The notes below the pieces were generated by a model, which did not search any database, was not told the origin of the DNA, and saw only the letters and a program-made list of their open reading frames with translations. From assembly GCA_964526675.1 (NCBI GenBank), contig CAZGLY010000013.1, positions 8,810 through 72,809 of the forward strand: a stretch of 64,000 nucleotides of DNA, written 5' to 3'. The translations under genes were made by a program, and so were the position numbers. Source of the DNA: CAZADA01 sp964526675. Its GTDB lineage: Bacteria; Pseudomonadota; Alphaproteobacteria; Caulobacterales; Maricaulaceae. Below are positions 17,521-26,737 of this stretch, piece by piece. Every line of letters begins with the position of its first letter. The first letter of the stretch is position 1.

Positions 17521-18105
17521 GTGAGGCGTGGCCGCGACGCTCCATCGATCACCCAAGGCGTCGCGCACGGCTCGCCCACGCGGAGCCGCGACGCGGGCTA
17601 TACGCTCGTTGAAGTGATGATGGCGGTGACGATCACCGCCGTCATGGCGACTGTGGTCGTGGTGAATCTGCCAGCGCGCACAGGGGATTTGGCGGACGAC
17701 GCGTTGGCGTTTACGGCCCGCACCCGCCTCGCCGCCCAGGAGAGCGTCATTTCCGGCTCCGTGATTGGTCTGAAGGCGGATGAAGCGGGCTACGCGTTCT
17801 ATCGCTTCACGGCTGGGCTGTGGCGCGAAGCGGCCGAGCCGCCGGCTCTGCGGCCACACGCCTGGCGGTCGGAGGTGCAGGTGGATCTGGCGATCGACAA
17901 CGCCCCGCCTTTGGGGGACTTGAGCGAGGAGGAGATGGCCGCCTTGCCGCCGCTCATCCGCTTTGATCCCACGGGCTTGGCCACGCCGTTTCGACTGACG
18001 CTGCGCGAAGGGCGCGACCTCTATGAGGTGCGCGTGGGCCAAGCCGGCGACATTCATGTGAGCGAGGGGACCGGCGCGCCGGCGGGTGGCGGAGGGCGCC
18101 CGTGA
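17521..18105 (+). CDS. gspH: type II secretion minor pseudopilin H
   Basis: This 194-residue pseudopilin starts at GTG 17521, supported by GAGGGG seven bases upstream; no better in-frame start exists. The processing motif is RDAGYTLVEVMMAV, with Tyr rather than Phe at +1 and Glu at +5. The remainder (ARTRLAAQESVISGSVIGL, FRLTLREGRDLYEV) matches GspH. It overlaps gspI by four bases. Confidence 0.85.
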   Translation: MRRGRDAPSITQGVAHGSPTRSRDAGYTLVEVMMAVTITAVMATVVVVNLPARTGDLADDALAFTARTRLAAQESVISGSVIGLKADEAGYAFYRFTAGLWREAAEPPALRPHAWRSEVQVDLAIDNAPPLGDLSEEEMAALPPLIRFDPTGLATPFRLTLREGRDLYEVRVGQAGDIHVSEGTGAPAGGGGRP

Positions 18106-18536
18106 TCGCGGACGGTCGCACGGGGCGTGAAGGCGGCGTCGACGCTCGCGGCGAGGACGCTGGCTTCACGTTGGTCGAGGCGGTGGTCGCGCTCGGGGTG
18201 TTCTCGATCGCCGTGCTGGCGTTGCTGCGCGCCACGGGCGAGCAAGCCCGCTCCTTCGCCCGCATTGAGCAGGCGTCGATGGCGCGTTTTGTGGCCGACA
18301 ACATCATGGCGGAGGCCATGGTCGACCCGACCGCGCGCCAGCGGGGCGTCGCCAATGGCGAGGTGATCCTGGCCGACCAGGATTGGACGTGGACGCGCAC
18401 GGTCATTCCCACCGACGATCCGGCGATTTTGCGGGTTGATGTGGCGGTGCGGCTCGAAGGCGCCACCCTGGTTCTGGCTGAGGCGACCGCGTTTCGTCGG
18501 GCGCCGCGGACGACTGAGGCTGTCGCCACGCCATGA
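18102..18536 (+). CDS. gspI: type II secretion minor pseudopilin I
   Basis: This 144-residue protein has the processing motif EDAGFTLVEAVVAL and Glu at +5, followed by VLALLRATGEQARS and RFVADNIMAEA, all typical of GspI. It starts at GTG 18102 inside the end of gspH, and its ATGA end overlaps gspJ. GspI, J and K form the tip of the pseudopilus. Confidence 0.9.
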   Translation: MIADGRTGREGGVDARGEDAGFTLVEAVVALGVFSIAVLALLRATGEQARSFARIEQASMARFVADNIMAEAMVDPTARQRGVANGEVILADQDWTWTRTVIPTDDPAILRVDVAVRLEGATLVLAEATAFRRAPRTTEAVATP

Positions 18537-19243
18537 GCGACGCGCTTGCATCACGGCGCGCCGGTTGGCGCGCGGACGGCCCGCGGGCCGCCTCGGGTGA
18601 GGCCGGTTTCACCTTGCTTGAGGTTCTGGCGGCCCTGTTCATCGTGTCGATGATTTCAGCGGCGGGCTTGGCGGTGATGAACAACGCGCTGAACGCGCAG
18701 GACGTCATGAACGCCCGCGAGGTCCGGCTGCGCGAGCTGCAGGTGAGCCGCGCGCTGCTGCGCGACGACATCGCCCAAATGACCCGCCGCGTGGTCCGCG
18801 AGCAGTTTGGCGAGCCCAATCCGTTCGTGTTTCAGGGCGGGTTGACCGACAGCGAGGCGCCGCTCTTGGCGTTCACGCGCTCGGGCTGGTCCAACCCGGG
18901 CGGTGTGGAGCCGCGTGGGCCCTTGCAACATGTGGCCTATTTCTGGAGAGGCGAAGACTTGGTGCGCCGCACGCGTCTGCGCGCGGACGTGACGCCCGAC
19001 ACGCCGATCATCGAGCAAGTCGTGCTCACGGGCGTGCAAGAGCTGCGCGTCACCTTCGCCTCAAACGAGTGGGACGGCGCGCCCGTGTGGCTGGATCTTT
19101 GGGAAGTGACCTTGGAGACGCAAGCGTTTACGCCGGTGCCGCGTTTGATCGCCTTGGACTTTACGCTCCAAGGGGTCGGCGACGTCCGCCATGTGTTCGC
19201 GGCGCCTGACTTGCCCGTTGAAGGTTTGGCGGAGACGGGCTGA
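18533..19243 (+). CDS. gspJ: type II secretion minor pseudopilin J
   Basis: This 236-residue pseudopilin has the cleavage motif EAGFTLLEVLAALF. The following LRELQVSRALLRDDIAQMTRR and YFWRGEDLVRR fit GspJ. It overlaps gspI by four bases and is two bases from gspK. Confidence 0.9.
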   Translation: MSDALASRRAGWRADGPRAASGEAGFTLLEVLAALFIVSMISAAGLAVMNNALNAQDVMNAREVRLRELQVSRALLRDDIAQMTRRVVREQFGEPNPFVFQGGLTDSEAPLLAFTRSGWSNPGGVEPRGPLQHVAYFWRGEDLVRRTRLRADVTPDTPIIEQVVLTGVQELRVTFASNEWDGAPVWLDLWEVTLETQAFTPVPRLIALDFTLQGVGDVRHVFAAPDLPVEGLAETG

Positions 19244-19245
19244 GC

Positions 19246-20298
19246 ATGGCGGTTCGGCGTCTTTTTGGCACTTTGGCCCGCCGGGTGTCGGCGCTGCGGC
19301 GTCACCGGAGCGACCGGGGCGCGGCGTTGCTGTCGGTTCTGCTGTTGGTCACCGTGATGTCGACCATCGCCGTGGAGATCACCGACGACATTCGTTTCGC
19401 CTGGCGCCGCCTGATCGCGACCCAAGCCCGCGAGCAAGCCCAATGGTACGCGTTGGGCGCGGAGAACTTCGTCCATGAAGTGATCCGCCGCAGTTGGGAG
19501 GTGGATCCCGAACGGTCCACCCTCGCGTCGCCGTGGGCCCAGGGGCCGACCGTGTTTCCCATCGACGGCGGCACCTTGGAGGGCGTGGTGCGCGACGCCA
19601 ACAACTGCCTCAACCTCAACAGCCTGGTGCGGCCCCGCGGCCCCCGCGGCGGCTTTGAAGCCGACGCGGATCGGGTGGCTCTTTATCGGTCTTTGTTGAC
19701 GGTGTTGGAGTTCGATCGGGCGGACCCTGAGTCCCTGGCCGACGCGCTTTCGGATTGGATCGACACCGACAGCGTCGTTCGGGGCCGCGGCGCTGAGGAT
19801 GTCGAGTACAGCTTGATGGCGCCGCCGTCGCGGCCTTCGAACACGTTGTTAAACGACGTCCTCGAGCTGCGCGGCGTCGCCGGTTACAACGAGGCGGTGG
19901 TGCGCCAATTGCGTCCGTTTGTGTGCGTGCATCCGGGCACCGGCCAGCAAGAACTCAACGTCAACACGATGGCGATCACGCAAGCGCCGCTGTTGTCGGT
20001 GTTTCTTGAGGGCGCCTTGACCGTGTCCCAGGCCGCAGCGGTCTTGGAAGCCCGACCGGTGGACGGCTATGCGGACGAGCAGGCCTTCATCACCGCTTTG
20101 CAGAGCGTGACCGAGGTCGACGGCGAGCTGCAACAGGCCATCAGCGAGCGCGTGGGGTATCAGACGCTCTTTTACGACGCGACCGCGCGTGTGTTCTATA
20201 ACGAGTTGTACTTGGAGCTGAACAGCATGCTGGCGCTGAACCCCGACACTGGGAACGTGACCGTGCTCAGTCGCCGGTTTGGAGAGCGGGACGGATGA
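19246..20298 (+). CDS. gspK: type II secretion pseudopilin K
   Basis: This 350-residue protein has a short basic leader, then DRGAALLSVLLLVTVM. The +5 Glu found in other pseudopilins is missing, as expected for GspK, the tip subunit. The body contains NNCLNLNSLV, ADALSDWIDTD and a helix-hairpin-helix-like ELNVNTMAITQAPLL, family features. It overlaps gspL by four bases. Confidence 0.92.
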   Translation: MAVRRLFGTLARRVSALRRHRSDRGAALLSVLLLVTVMSTIAVEITDDIRFAWRRLIATQAREQAQWYALGAENFVHEVIRRSWEVDPERSTLASPWAQGPTVFPIDGGTLEGVVRDANNCLNLNSLVRPRGPRGGFEADADRVALYRSLLTVLEFDRADPESLADALSDWIDTDSVVRGRGAEDVEYSLMAPPSRPSNTLLNDVLELRGVAGYNEAVVRQLRPFVCVHPGTGQQELNVNTMAITQAPLLSVFLEGALTVSQAAAVLEARPVDGYADEQAFITALQSVTEVDGELQQAISERVGYQTLFYDATARVFYNELYLELNSMLALNPDTGNVTVLSRRFGERDG

Positions 20299-21500
20299 GT
20301 GACCTGCTGATCCTCTTGCCGCGTGACGAGACGGACGCCCTCATTTGGGTTGTGCGCCACGGGGATGCCGGCGTGCTGTGGGGCGCGGTGAGCGAGGAGA
20401 CGCCGCCGCCGAAGGGTCGGCGCGTGGTCGCAATCGCGCCGGGTTCGGAGATCACGGTCCACGCGGCGGCCCTGCCGGCGGGTTCAGAGTCGCAAGCGCG
20501 GGCGGCGGCGCCGTTCGCGGTGGAGGACGAGATCGCGCTTGACGTCGAGGCCGTGCACGTCGCGCTGGGGCCGCGTCCCGCCCCGGGGGCTGAACGCCAA
20601 GTGGCTGTCGTGGCGCGTGAGCGGATGGACGCCTGGCTCACGCTGTTGGAAGAGGCGGAGCTGTCGCCCAGCCAGCTGATCCCCGATTTTCTTGCGATCG
20701 CGCCGGCGGAGAACGCCGTCCTCGTGGACGCGGGCGATCGCATCTTGGTCCGCCTGCCCGAGGACCACGCCATTGGCGGTTTGGCGGTGGAGCGCGATTT
20801 GGCGGCGCTCGTGATCCCGCAAAGCCTTGCCGAACAGGGCGTGGAAGGTCTTGAGGCGTGGGTCGATGATCTCGGCAGCTTAGGTCTCAGCGGTCATGGC
20901 GAGGCGGTGCGTCGCGCGCCGCGTCCGAGTGATGAGGATCTGCTGACCCGGTTTATGGACGGCGTCGCCGCCGGCGTGGACCTCAACCTGCTGCAGGGGC
21001 CTTACCGGGCGCGCCGGCGGGCCGGCGGCGACGGTTTCGAGTTCTCCCGCTGGCGCGTGTTGGCCGGACTGGGCGTGGCGGCCGTCGTCGCGGCGTTCAT
21101 CGGCTTGGCGGTCGAGGGGTGGGCTTACGGCAAGGGCGCGCGCGATCTCCGCGCCCGCAGCCAGTTGGCGTATGCACGCGCCTTTCCCGACGAGGGCCGC
21201 GTGGCCAATCCTGCGCAGCGGGCGCGCTCGCGGTTGTCGCAGGGCGGCGGCGGCGGCGTGTTTTTGGATCTCTCGGCGGTCGTGTTTCAGAGCACGTCGC
21301 CTCTTGAGCGGGTGCAGATCGAAACGCTGCGTTACGACGCGGCGGAGAATTCGCTGGCCTTCACCATCATTTATGATGCGTATGCGGATGTGGAGGCTTT
21401 GAAGACCGCTGTGACCGATCGGGGCGTCGTGATTGAAGAAGGGGCGTCGCGGCGCCGCGGCGCGCGCACAAGCGGAGATTTCGTTGTGAGGGCGCCATGA
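20295..21500 (+). CDS. gspL: type II secretion protein L
   Basis: This 401-residue protein has an N-terminal cytoplasmic actin-like domain that binds GspE (residues about 1-240), one transmembrane segment (LAGLGVAAVVAAFIGLAVEG), and a periplasmic ferredoxin-like domain that binds GspM. It begins within the stop of gspK and ends within the start of gspM. Confidence 0.88.
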   Translation: MSDLLILLPRDETDALIWVVRHGDAGVLWGAVSEETPPPKGRRVVAIAPGSEITVHAAALPAGSESQARAAAPFAVEDEIALDVEAVHVALGPRPAPGAERQVAVVARERMDAWLTLLEEAELSPSQLIPDFLAIAPAENAVLVDAGDRILVRLPEDHAIGGLAVERDLAALVIPQSLAEQGVEGLEAWVDDLGSLGLSGHGEAVRRAPRPSDEDLLTRFMDGVAAGVDLNLLQGPYRARRRAGGDGFEFSRWRVLAGLGVAAVVAAFIGLAVEGWAYGKGARDLRARSQLAYARAFPDEGRVANPAQRARSRLSQGGGGGVFLDLSAVVFQSTSPLERVQIETLRYDAAENSLAFTIIYDAYADVEALKTAVTDRGVVIEEGASRRRGARTSGDFVVRAP

Positions 21501-21979
21501 TCGCGGCGGCTTGGAACGCGCGGACGCCTCGCGAGAGGCTGCTGATCGGCGCCGCCGGCGGGCTGGCGTCCGTGCTGATCGTGACGCAGCTGCTGATCGC
21601 GCCGGTGTTGGGCGCGCATGCGTCCGCGAAAGCGAGCTACAGTCGCGCGCTCTCGGATTGGACCGCGGTCCAAGACGCGTTGACGCGTCTGGGCGGCGAG
21701 GGCGCCGCCGGGGAGGGTGCGGACGCGTCGGCCTCGTTGCGGGCCGTTATCAGCAACAGCGCCGCGCAGCACGAGCTGGCGCTGGCGCGGGTTCAGCCGA
21801 GTGGGGAGGCCGCGCTGTCGGTGTCTCTGGAAGACGCGCAGGCCACAACGCTGTTCCGCTGGTTGCGCGAGCTGCGTGACCGCCACGGCGTGCATGTGCA
21901 GCGCGCGTCGGTGCGCCGGTCGGATCGCAACGCGGTGGTGCGCGCGACCTTGGTGTTGTCATCGGAGGCGTCGTCGTGA
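21497..21979 (+). CDS. gspM: type II secretion protein M
   Basis: This 160-residue bitopic protein has an N-terminal TPRERLLIGAAGGLASVLIV segment and a periplasmic ferredoxin-like part ending in LFRWLRELRDRHGVHVQRASV, typical of GspM. It overlaps gspL and gspN by four bases each, in the standard order. Confidence 0.85.
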   Translation: MIAAAWNARTPRERLLIGAAGGLASVLIVTQLLIAPVLGAHASAKASYSRALSDWTAVQDALTRLGGEGAAGEGADASASLRAVISNSAAQHELALARVQPSGEAALSVSLEDAQATTLFRWLRELRDRHGVHVQRASVRRSDRNAVVRATLVLSSEASS

Positions 21980-22731
21980 GGGTGTTGGTGCTGAGCGTCG
22001 TGTTTGTGGTGACGTTCTCGGCCACGCTTTTGGCGAACCTGCCTTTGGCGCCGTTTGTGTCGATGGCGAACTTGCCCGCCTATGGCGTTGATCATGGCGC
22101 TGTGCGCGGGACGATTTGGCATGGCGCGATTGAACAAATCAGCGCCAGCGGACGCGACATCGGCCGCGTTGAAGCGCAGATCCACCCCGCCTCCCTGCTC
22201 ACGGGGCGGCTGGAGGCGGATGTGCGCGTGAACGGGCCGGGGTTGCGTGGCGCAGGGCGTTTGTCGCTGGCGCTGTCGGGGCGTGCGGCGATGCAGAACG
22301 CCTCCCTGACCTTGGACGTGCAGGCGGTGGAGTCGCTCCATGAGTTGGTGCGCGCGCGCGGCGGCGAAGTGTTCGTGCGGGTCGACAGTCTGGTGTTCGA
22401 CCGGCGCGGCTGTCAGGCGGCGGCGGGGTTGATCAGCACGGACGTGCTGGCGCGGCCGGATGGCCGTACGTCTTGGCGCGGTCCGGATCTCGAGGGCGCG
22501 GCCCAGTGCCGTGACGGCGTGTTGGTGTTGATGCTGAACGGCGAGAACGCGGACGCGGCGGTGCAGATCGAGGCGCGGCTCACGCCCAAAGGCGAGGGCG
22601 GTCTGCGCGCGAACGTGCAAACGCAAGACCCTAATTTTGACTTGGCGGCGGGGTTGTTCGGCTTTGATCGGTCAAACGGCGCCTACACGTATGAGCGCAC
22701 GGTGACCTTTTTGGAGCTCGACCAGTCGTGA
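21976..22731 (+). CDS. gspN: type II secretion protein N
   Basis: This 251-residue protein has a single N-terminal membrane anchor (LVLSVVFVVTFSATLLANLPL). AYGVDHGAVRGTIWHGAI and ASLLTGRLEADVRVNGPG are hallmark GspN sequences. It starts at GTG overlapping gspM. GspN is not universal in type II systems and its precise role is unsettled. Confidence 0.85.
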   Translation: MRVLVLSVVFVVTFSATLLANLPLAPFVSMANLPAYGVDHGAVRGTIWHGAIEQISASGRDIGRVEAQIHPASLLTGRLEADVRVNGPGLRGAGRLSLALSGRAAMQNASLTLDVQAVESLHELVRARGGEVFVRVDSLVFDRRGCQAAAGLISTDVLARPDGRTSWRGPDLEGAAQCRDGVLVLMLNGENADAAVQIEARLTPKGEGGLRANVQTQDPNFDLAAGLFGFDRSNGAYTYERTVTFLELDQS

Positions 22732-23303
22732 CGAGAGCGCAGGGCCCTGGGCCAACCGACAGCGTGGACACGGTGACGCGCGTCCGACGAGCCGTTCGCG
22801 CGGCGACGGTTCTGTTGTGCGCGGTGGCGGCGGGCTGCTTTGGCGGCGGCGGCGACCGCCGCATGGTGAGCCCCTTGGACGCGGTGACCGACGCGGAGTC
22901 GGCCGTCCAGATCGGCAGGCTGTCGGCTCAGCGCATTGTGCCGGGCGAGTGCGGGGTGTTCTTGTGGTCGCTGTCGGCGGCTCAACTGATCCTGTTCACG
23001 AGCACGCGCACGCGCGCGGCGGTGATGTCGTTGGACGGGCAGGAGGTCGCTTTGCCACGGTTGGCGGCCTCCGGACCACCGATCATCGCGGGGCACGTCG
23101 CGAACCAGACGTTCCGTTCCTCGGATGGGCAGGTGACGGTCTATGCGCAAATGCGCCGCGGCGATTTGGTCGAAGACGGACGGCGCGTCGGCGAGAGCGT
23201 GCTGCGCGTTGTGCACGCCTCGGGGTGGGAGCTCGTGTTGCCGGTGGCGGGGGTTGGCTACTGCCGGCAGCGCAGCGACAATGAGCCGTCCGTTCGGCGA
23301 TGA
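22728..23303 (+). CDS. lipoprotein encoded at the end of the gsp operon
   Basis: This 191-residue protein starts at GTG 22728 inside the gspN stop (GTGA), so it is translationally coupled to the secretion operon. A signal peptide ends in the lipobox VAAGC, followed by a run of Gly and Asp. Two more cysteines (GECGVFLW, GYCRQR) flank a beta-rich domain and could form a disulfide. No family is recognised. Position and lipidation make it a candidate secretin pilotin or assembly lipoprotein; this is inference, since its size and predicted beta content differ from known GspS pilotins. Confidence 0.75.
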   Translation: MTRAQGPGPTDSVDTVTRVRRAVRAATVLLCAVAAGCFGGGGDRRMVSPLDAVTDAESAVQIGRLSAQRIVPGECGVFLWSLSAAQLILFTSTRTRAAVMSLDGQEVALPRLAASGPPIIAGHVANQTFRSSDGQVTVYAQMRRGDLVEDGRRVGESVLRVVHASGWELVLPVAGVGYCRQRSDNEPSVRR

Positions 23304-23322
23304 CCGGCGCGACGTCGCGGCG

Positions 23323-24117
23323 TCAACCTTGGTCCTGAAGCTCAAAGACCACAGTCACCCGTTCGGTGATTTCGATGTCGTCCGGCGTGAGGCGAATGGA
23401 CGCCCGCGGGCTCGTGCGCAGGCCGACGCCGGACACCTGTTCTGGTGCTTGGTCCATGCTGTGCAGCGTGAACCGCGGGAGCGGGCGCTCCGGCCCGTAT
23501 TGGATCGAAATCACGGATCCCAGCTGTGCGCCGGAGTTCGCGGCTAAGTCTTCAGCGATTTGCAACGCCTCCAACACGGCTTGCCGGCGCGCGTCGGCTT
23601 GCATGGCTTCGGGGTCGCTCACGTTGAAGCCGCGGACGCGCACCGATTCAGCGCCTTGCTCGGCCAGGAGGGAGGCGGCGTCGCCGGCCACCTGGGGCGG
23701 TCCGCCCCGCATGTGAAACGGGATCGTCACGTCGAAAGCGATGGGGTTGCAATCGTCTGGCTGGTCGCTGCGCGCGCTCCGCTCCTCGCAGCCGGTCGGG
23801 CGCACCGTGTTCACCGACAGCGTTTCGGTGACGAATGTGAGCGCTTCCAAGCCGCGCAGCGTGTTGATCGTATCGCGCATGGTGCGCAAGGTTTCCGTCA
23901 CCTGCGCAAGGGCGGTGTCGCGGTCCGCGTCGCGCGCGCGGATGACGCCGTCGATCACAAACACTTCCGCGGGGCGCCGCAAGGTTGTCTCGCCATGAAC
24001 GGTGACCGCCGACTCAGACTGGTTGTCGACTTGCAGCGAGCATCCTGAGGCCACACAGGCGAGCGCTGCGACGCCCACGCGCCACAACGCGTTGACTGGC
24101 GTGAATTGCATCATCAT
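23323..24117 (-). CDS. SIMPL-domain (DUF541) lipoprotein
   Basis: This 264-residue protein has a signal peptide with lipobox VASGC. The domain shows the SIMPL pattern: VTVHGETTLRRPAEVFVIDGVIRARDADRD, a central ADARRQAVLEALQIAEDLAANSGAQLG, and the end ITERVTVVFELQ. Family members (E. coli YggE and relatives) are linked to oxidative stress, with no clear activity. Three consecutive ATGs (24117, 24114, 24111) follow AAGGG; spacing favours the second or third. Two extra cysteines (TGCEERS, DDCNP) form a possible disulfide. It is divergent from the methionine-sulfoxide reductase gene, only 33 bp away, also an oxidative-stress function. Confidence 0.82.
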   Translation of the reverse strand: MMMQFTPVNALWRVGVAALACVASGCSLQVDNQSESAVTVHGETTLRRPAEVFVIDGVIRARDADRDTALAQVTETLRTMRDTINTLRGLEALTFVTETLSVNTVRPTGCEERSARSDQPDDCNPIAFDVTIPFHMRGGPPQVAGDAASLLAEQGAESVRVRGFNVSDPEAMQADARRQAVLEALQIAEDLAANSGAQLGSVISIQYGPERPLPRFTLHSMDQAPEQVSGVGLRTSPRASIRLTPDDIEITERVTVVFELQDQG

Positions 24118-24150
24118 GTACCCTTCGCACGTCGACGACCTGGAGCGCCA

Positions 24151-24630
24151 ATGGCCGCCCTCGCTATCTCCAACCGATACGCTGAGTTGGTCAACGAACT
24201 CCAAGCGGTGATCGCGGGCGAACCATCCCGGACCGCTCGCTATGCGTCCGCCGCCAGCATGCTCGCGACCGCTTTCGCGCCCCGTTTTTTCTGGACGGGC
24301 TTCTACCTAGTCGACCCTGACCGTCACGATGAACTCGTCGTGGGGCCTTATCAGGGCACGTTGGGGTGTTTGCGCATCCGGTTTGGCGAGGGCGTGTGCG
24401 GGGCCGCGGCGGCGCGACGCGAAACGGTGCTTGTGCCGGATGTGGATGCGTTCGACGGGCATATCGCCTGCGACAGCCGTAGCCGTTCGGAGATTGTCGT
24501 GCCTGTCTTCGACGCCGCCGGCGCCTTGGCCGCCGTGCTCGACGTGGATTCAACGGAACTCAACGCGTTTGACGCCGAGGACGCGGCGGGCCTTGAAGCG
24601 TTCTGCGCGGTGTTGCTGACCACGCCCTAG
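24151..24630 (+). CDS. msrC: free methionine-(R)-sulfoxide reductase (GAF domain)
   Basis: This 159-residue protein is a stand-alone GAF domain. Cysteines at 73 (LGCLRI), 83 (GVCGAA) and 107 (IACDSRSRSEIVVPV) correspond to the three catalytic/resolving cysteines of fRMsr enzymes, which reduce free L-methionine-R-sulfoxide with thioredoxin. FFWTGFYLVD and GPYQGT are further family signatures. GGAG lies upstream of ATG 24151. Its short divergent spacing with the SIMPL gene suggests a shared control region. Confidence 0.9.
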   Translation: MAALAISNRYAELVNELQAVIAGEPSRTARYASAASMLATAFAPRFFWTGFYLVDPDRHDELVVGPYQGTLGCLRIRFGEGVCGAAAARRETVLVPDVDAFDGHIACDSRSRSEIVVPVFDAAGALAAVLDVDSTELNAFDAEDAAGLEAFCAVLLTTP

Positions 24631-24663
24631 AGGTCAGGCTCGCCCCACACGCACGGCAGGGCG

Positions 24664-26688
24664 TCAGTTCACAAGACCCACAAACTCGCCGCCATAGAGA
24701 ATCTCCACGGAGGAGTTCTCCAATGCGCGGCCGACGGGTTCCGCCCGGCCACCGAGGCATTGGGCCAAAAAGCCCTCAGCCACGGCGTGGAAGGCGAGGC
24801 GGTTCTCCGCGCGCGCAAGGCCGTGCCCTTCGTCTGGGAAGTGGAGATAGACAATCGTGGCCCCACGCTCAGACAGCGTCTCCACGAGACGATCGGTGTC
24901 TTGGGCGGTGACGCGAGGGTCATTGGCGCCTTGGCCGATGAGGAGCGGGCTGCGCAGGGCGTCCAACTTCGAGATCGGCGAGCGTGACAGCATCTCGGCG
25001 CGCTCTTGCACATTCGAGGGATCGCCGACGAAACGGCGCCATGTCGCGTCGAGGAACGGCGACCAAAACGGGGGAAAGCTCTCCACGAGGGACACCAGGC
25101 TGGCGGGACCCGCGATGTCCACGCCGCAGGCGAACCGTTCGGGCGTGAAGGTGAGGCCGACCAGGGTCGCGTAGCCGCCATAGGACGCGCCGGCGATGGC
25201 CACGCGATTGGGGTCGGCGATCTTCCGGTCGATCGCCCAATCGAGGGCGTCGATCAGGTCCGTGTGCATCGCCCCGGCGAACTCGCCCACTCCTGCGTTC
25301 ATGAACGCCTTTCCGAATCCGCGCGAGCCCCGGTAGTTCACCGAAAGCACGGCATACCCACGGTTGGCGAGCCATTGGTGCACGGGGTTGAAGCCGTAGG
25401 AATCTCGGCTCCAGGGGCCGCCGTGGACCGACAGCACCAGCGGCCGCGGCGCGTCGGGACGGCCGTCGCCGTCGCGGTCGGCGCCCCGCGGCGTGGTCAG
25501 ATAGGCGACCAGCGGCAAGCCGTCGCGCGCTGGAATCGTCACCGCCCGCATCGGCGCCAGCCGCGCGCCCGCGAGGGCGGGACGCGTGTCGAACAACGGG
25601 GTCACGCGACCCGTCGGACGATCATAGAGATAATAGGCGCCGGGCTGTTCCGGCGCGTCGACGTGGACAATCCAGCGGCTCGCGTCCTCGGTCATGGAGA
25701 CGACCATCGGCTCGCCGTCGGTTTGGTCGCGGACAGCCGTAAAGTCGTCCGCAAAAGACTCGTCGAGAGCCGACCATTCGGTGCGGGCGTGCTCAACCCC
25801 GTAGGCCAGGGGCGCGCCCGTCGCTGGATGGATCAGCACGTGGTTGATGTCCGCGCGATCGTCCTCCGCGAGGACCGTGGTCTCCAAGGTGTCGGGGTTC
25901 AGGGCGACCAGCGCGGCGGTGTCGCGACCACGACTGTCGGTCATGAACACGCGGTCGCCCTCGGTGTCGAAGCTCAGGGCGCTGTGGGCGAACGCGTCGT
26001 CGGCGTCGAACTCGAGGACGTCCGTCCACGTGTCCTCCTCATGGCGTGCGAGGATTGCGCCGCCGCCTTGGGCTCGGCGCAGCGCTAGGCGCGGGGTGAG
26101 CTGTTGGTCGGCGATCCACGCGGAAAAGCCGGGGTTTTCCGCCACCAATCGCCGTTCACCGGTGCCGATGGTGATCTCATAGAGGTCGAACAGGCGCGCA
26201 TCACGCGTGTTCATGCCCACGAGCGCCACGCCTGGTCGTTTGGGCGAGAGGCCCACCAACACGGCGCGGGCGTCGGCGGGCATGGGGGTCAGATCCCGGC
26301 TCTCGCCGCCACGGATCGACACCACGTGAAGATGATCATTGTCGCTTTCGCCGACCGCCTTGGGGAAGAGAATCGCTTGGGAATCCCACGCCCAATGATG
26401 CTGCGTCACGCCCGGTTCGCCTTCGCGCGTGAGGGGGCGCGCGGCGTCCAGATCCTCCACCGGGGCAAGCCAGACATTCAGCGTTCCCTCGCGACACGCC
26501 AGCCAACTGATCCACTGTCCGTCCGGACTGATGCGCGCCTGGACGCGCTTCGGATCGCCGAACAGCGCCGCGCGCGGGATCACATCGCGATCGCCGGCGA
26601 AGTTAATCGTGCTGACAAGGCTCGAGCACCCCGCCAGCGCCGCGATGGCCGCCGCGGCGAGGACATACACACACACACGCCCGTTCAT
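24664..26688 (-). CDS. S9 family (acylaminoacyl-peptidase-like) lipoprotein peptidase
   Basis: This 674-residue exported serine peptidase begins at ATG 26688 with a signal peptide and lipobox LAGC. A beta-propeller-type N-terminal part is followed by an alpha/beta-hydrolase. The triad is visible: Ser502 in GASYGG, Asp590 in GANDPR and His622 in DEGHG. VHGGPWSRDSYGF and NYRGSRGFGK are typical of the family. It is the third of three consecutive S9 homologues on this strand. It resembles the first-transcribed (29118-31244), including the unusual C-terminal LGGRAxPVG tail, more than the DPP4-type gene between them. Confidence 0.9.
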   Translation of the reverse strand: MNGRVCVYVLAAAAIAALAGCSSLVSTINFAGDRDVIPRAALFGDPKRVQARISPDGQWISWLACREGTLNVWLAPVEDLDAARPLTREGEPGVTQHHWAWDSQAILFPKAVGESDNDHLHVVSIRGGESRDLTPMPADARAVLVGLSPKRPGVALVGMNTRDARLFDLYEITIGTGERRLVAENPGFSAWIADQQLTPRLALRRAQGGGAILARHEEDTWTDVLEFDADDAFAHSALSFDTEGDRVFMTDSRGRDTAALVALNPDTLETTVLAEDDRADINHVLIHPATGAPLAYGVEHARTEWSALDESFADDFTAVRDQTDGEPMVVSMTEDASRWIVHVDAPEQPGAYYLYDRPTGRVTPLFDTRPALAGARLAPMRAVTIPARDGLPLVAYLTTPRGADRDGDGRPDAPRPLVLSVHGGPWSRDSYGFNPVHQWLANRGYAVLSVNYRGSRGFGKAFMNAGVGEFAGAMHTDLIDALDWAIDRKIADPNRVAIAGASYGGYATLVGLTFTPERFACGVDIAGPASLVSLVESFPPFWSPFLDATWRRFVGDPSNVQERAEMLSRSPISKLDALRSPLLIGQGANDPRVTAQDTDRLVETLSERGATIVYLHFPDEGHGLARAENRLAFHAVAEGFLAQCLGGRAEPVGRALENSSVEILYGGEFVGLVN

Positions 26689-26737
26689 AGGTCGACCGCA
26701 CCCCTCGCCGCGTCGTCGCTGCTGGTCGCCGGCGCGG

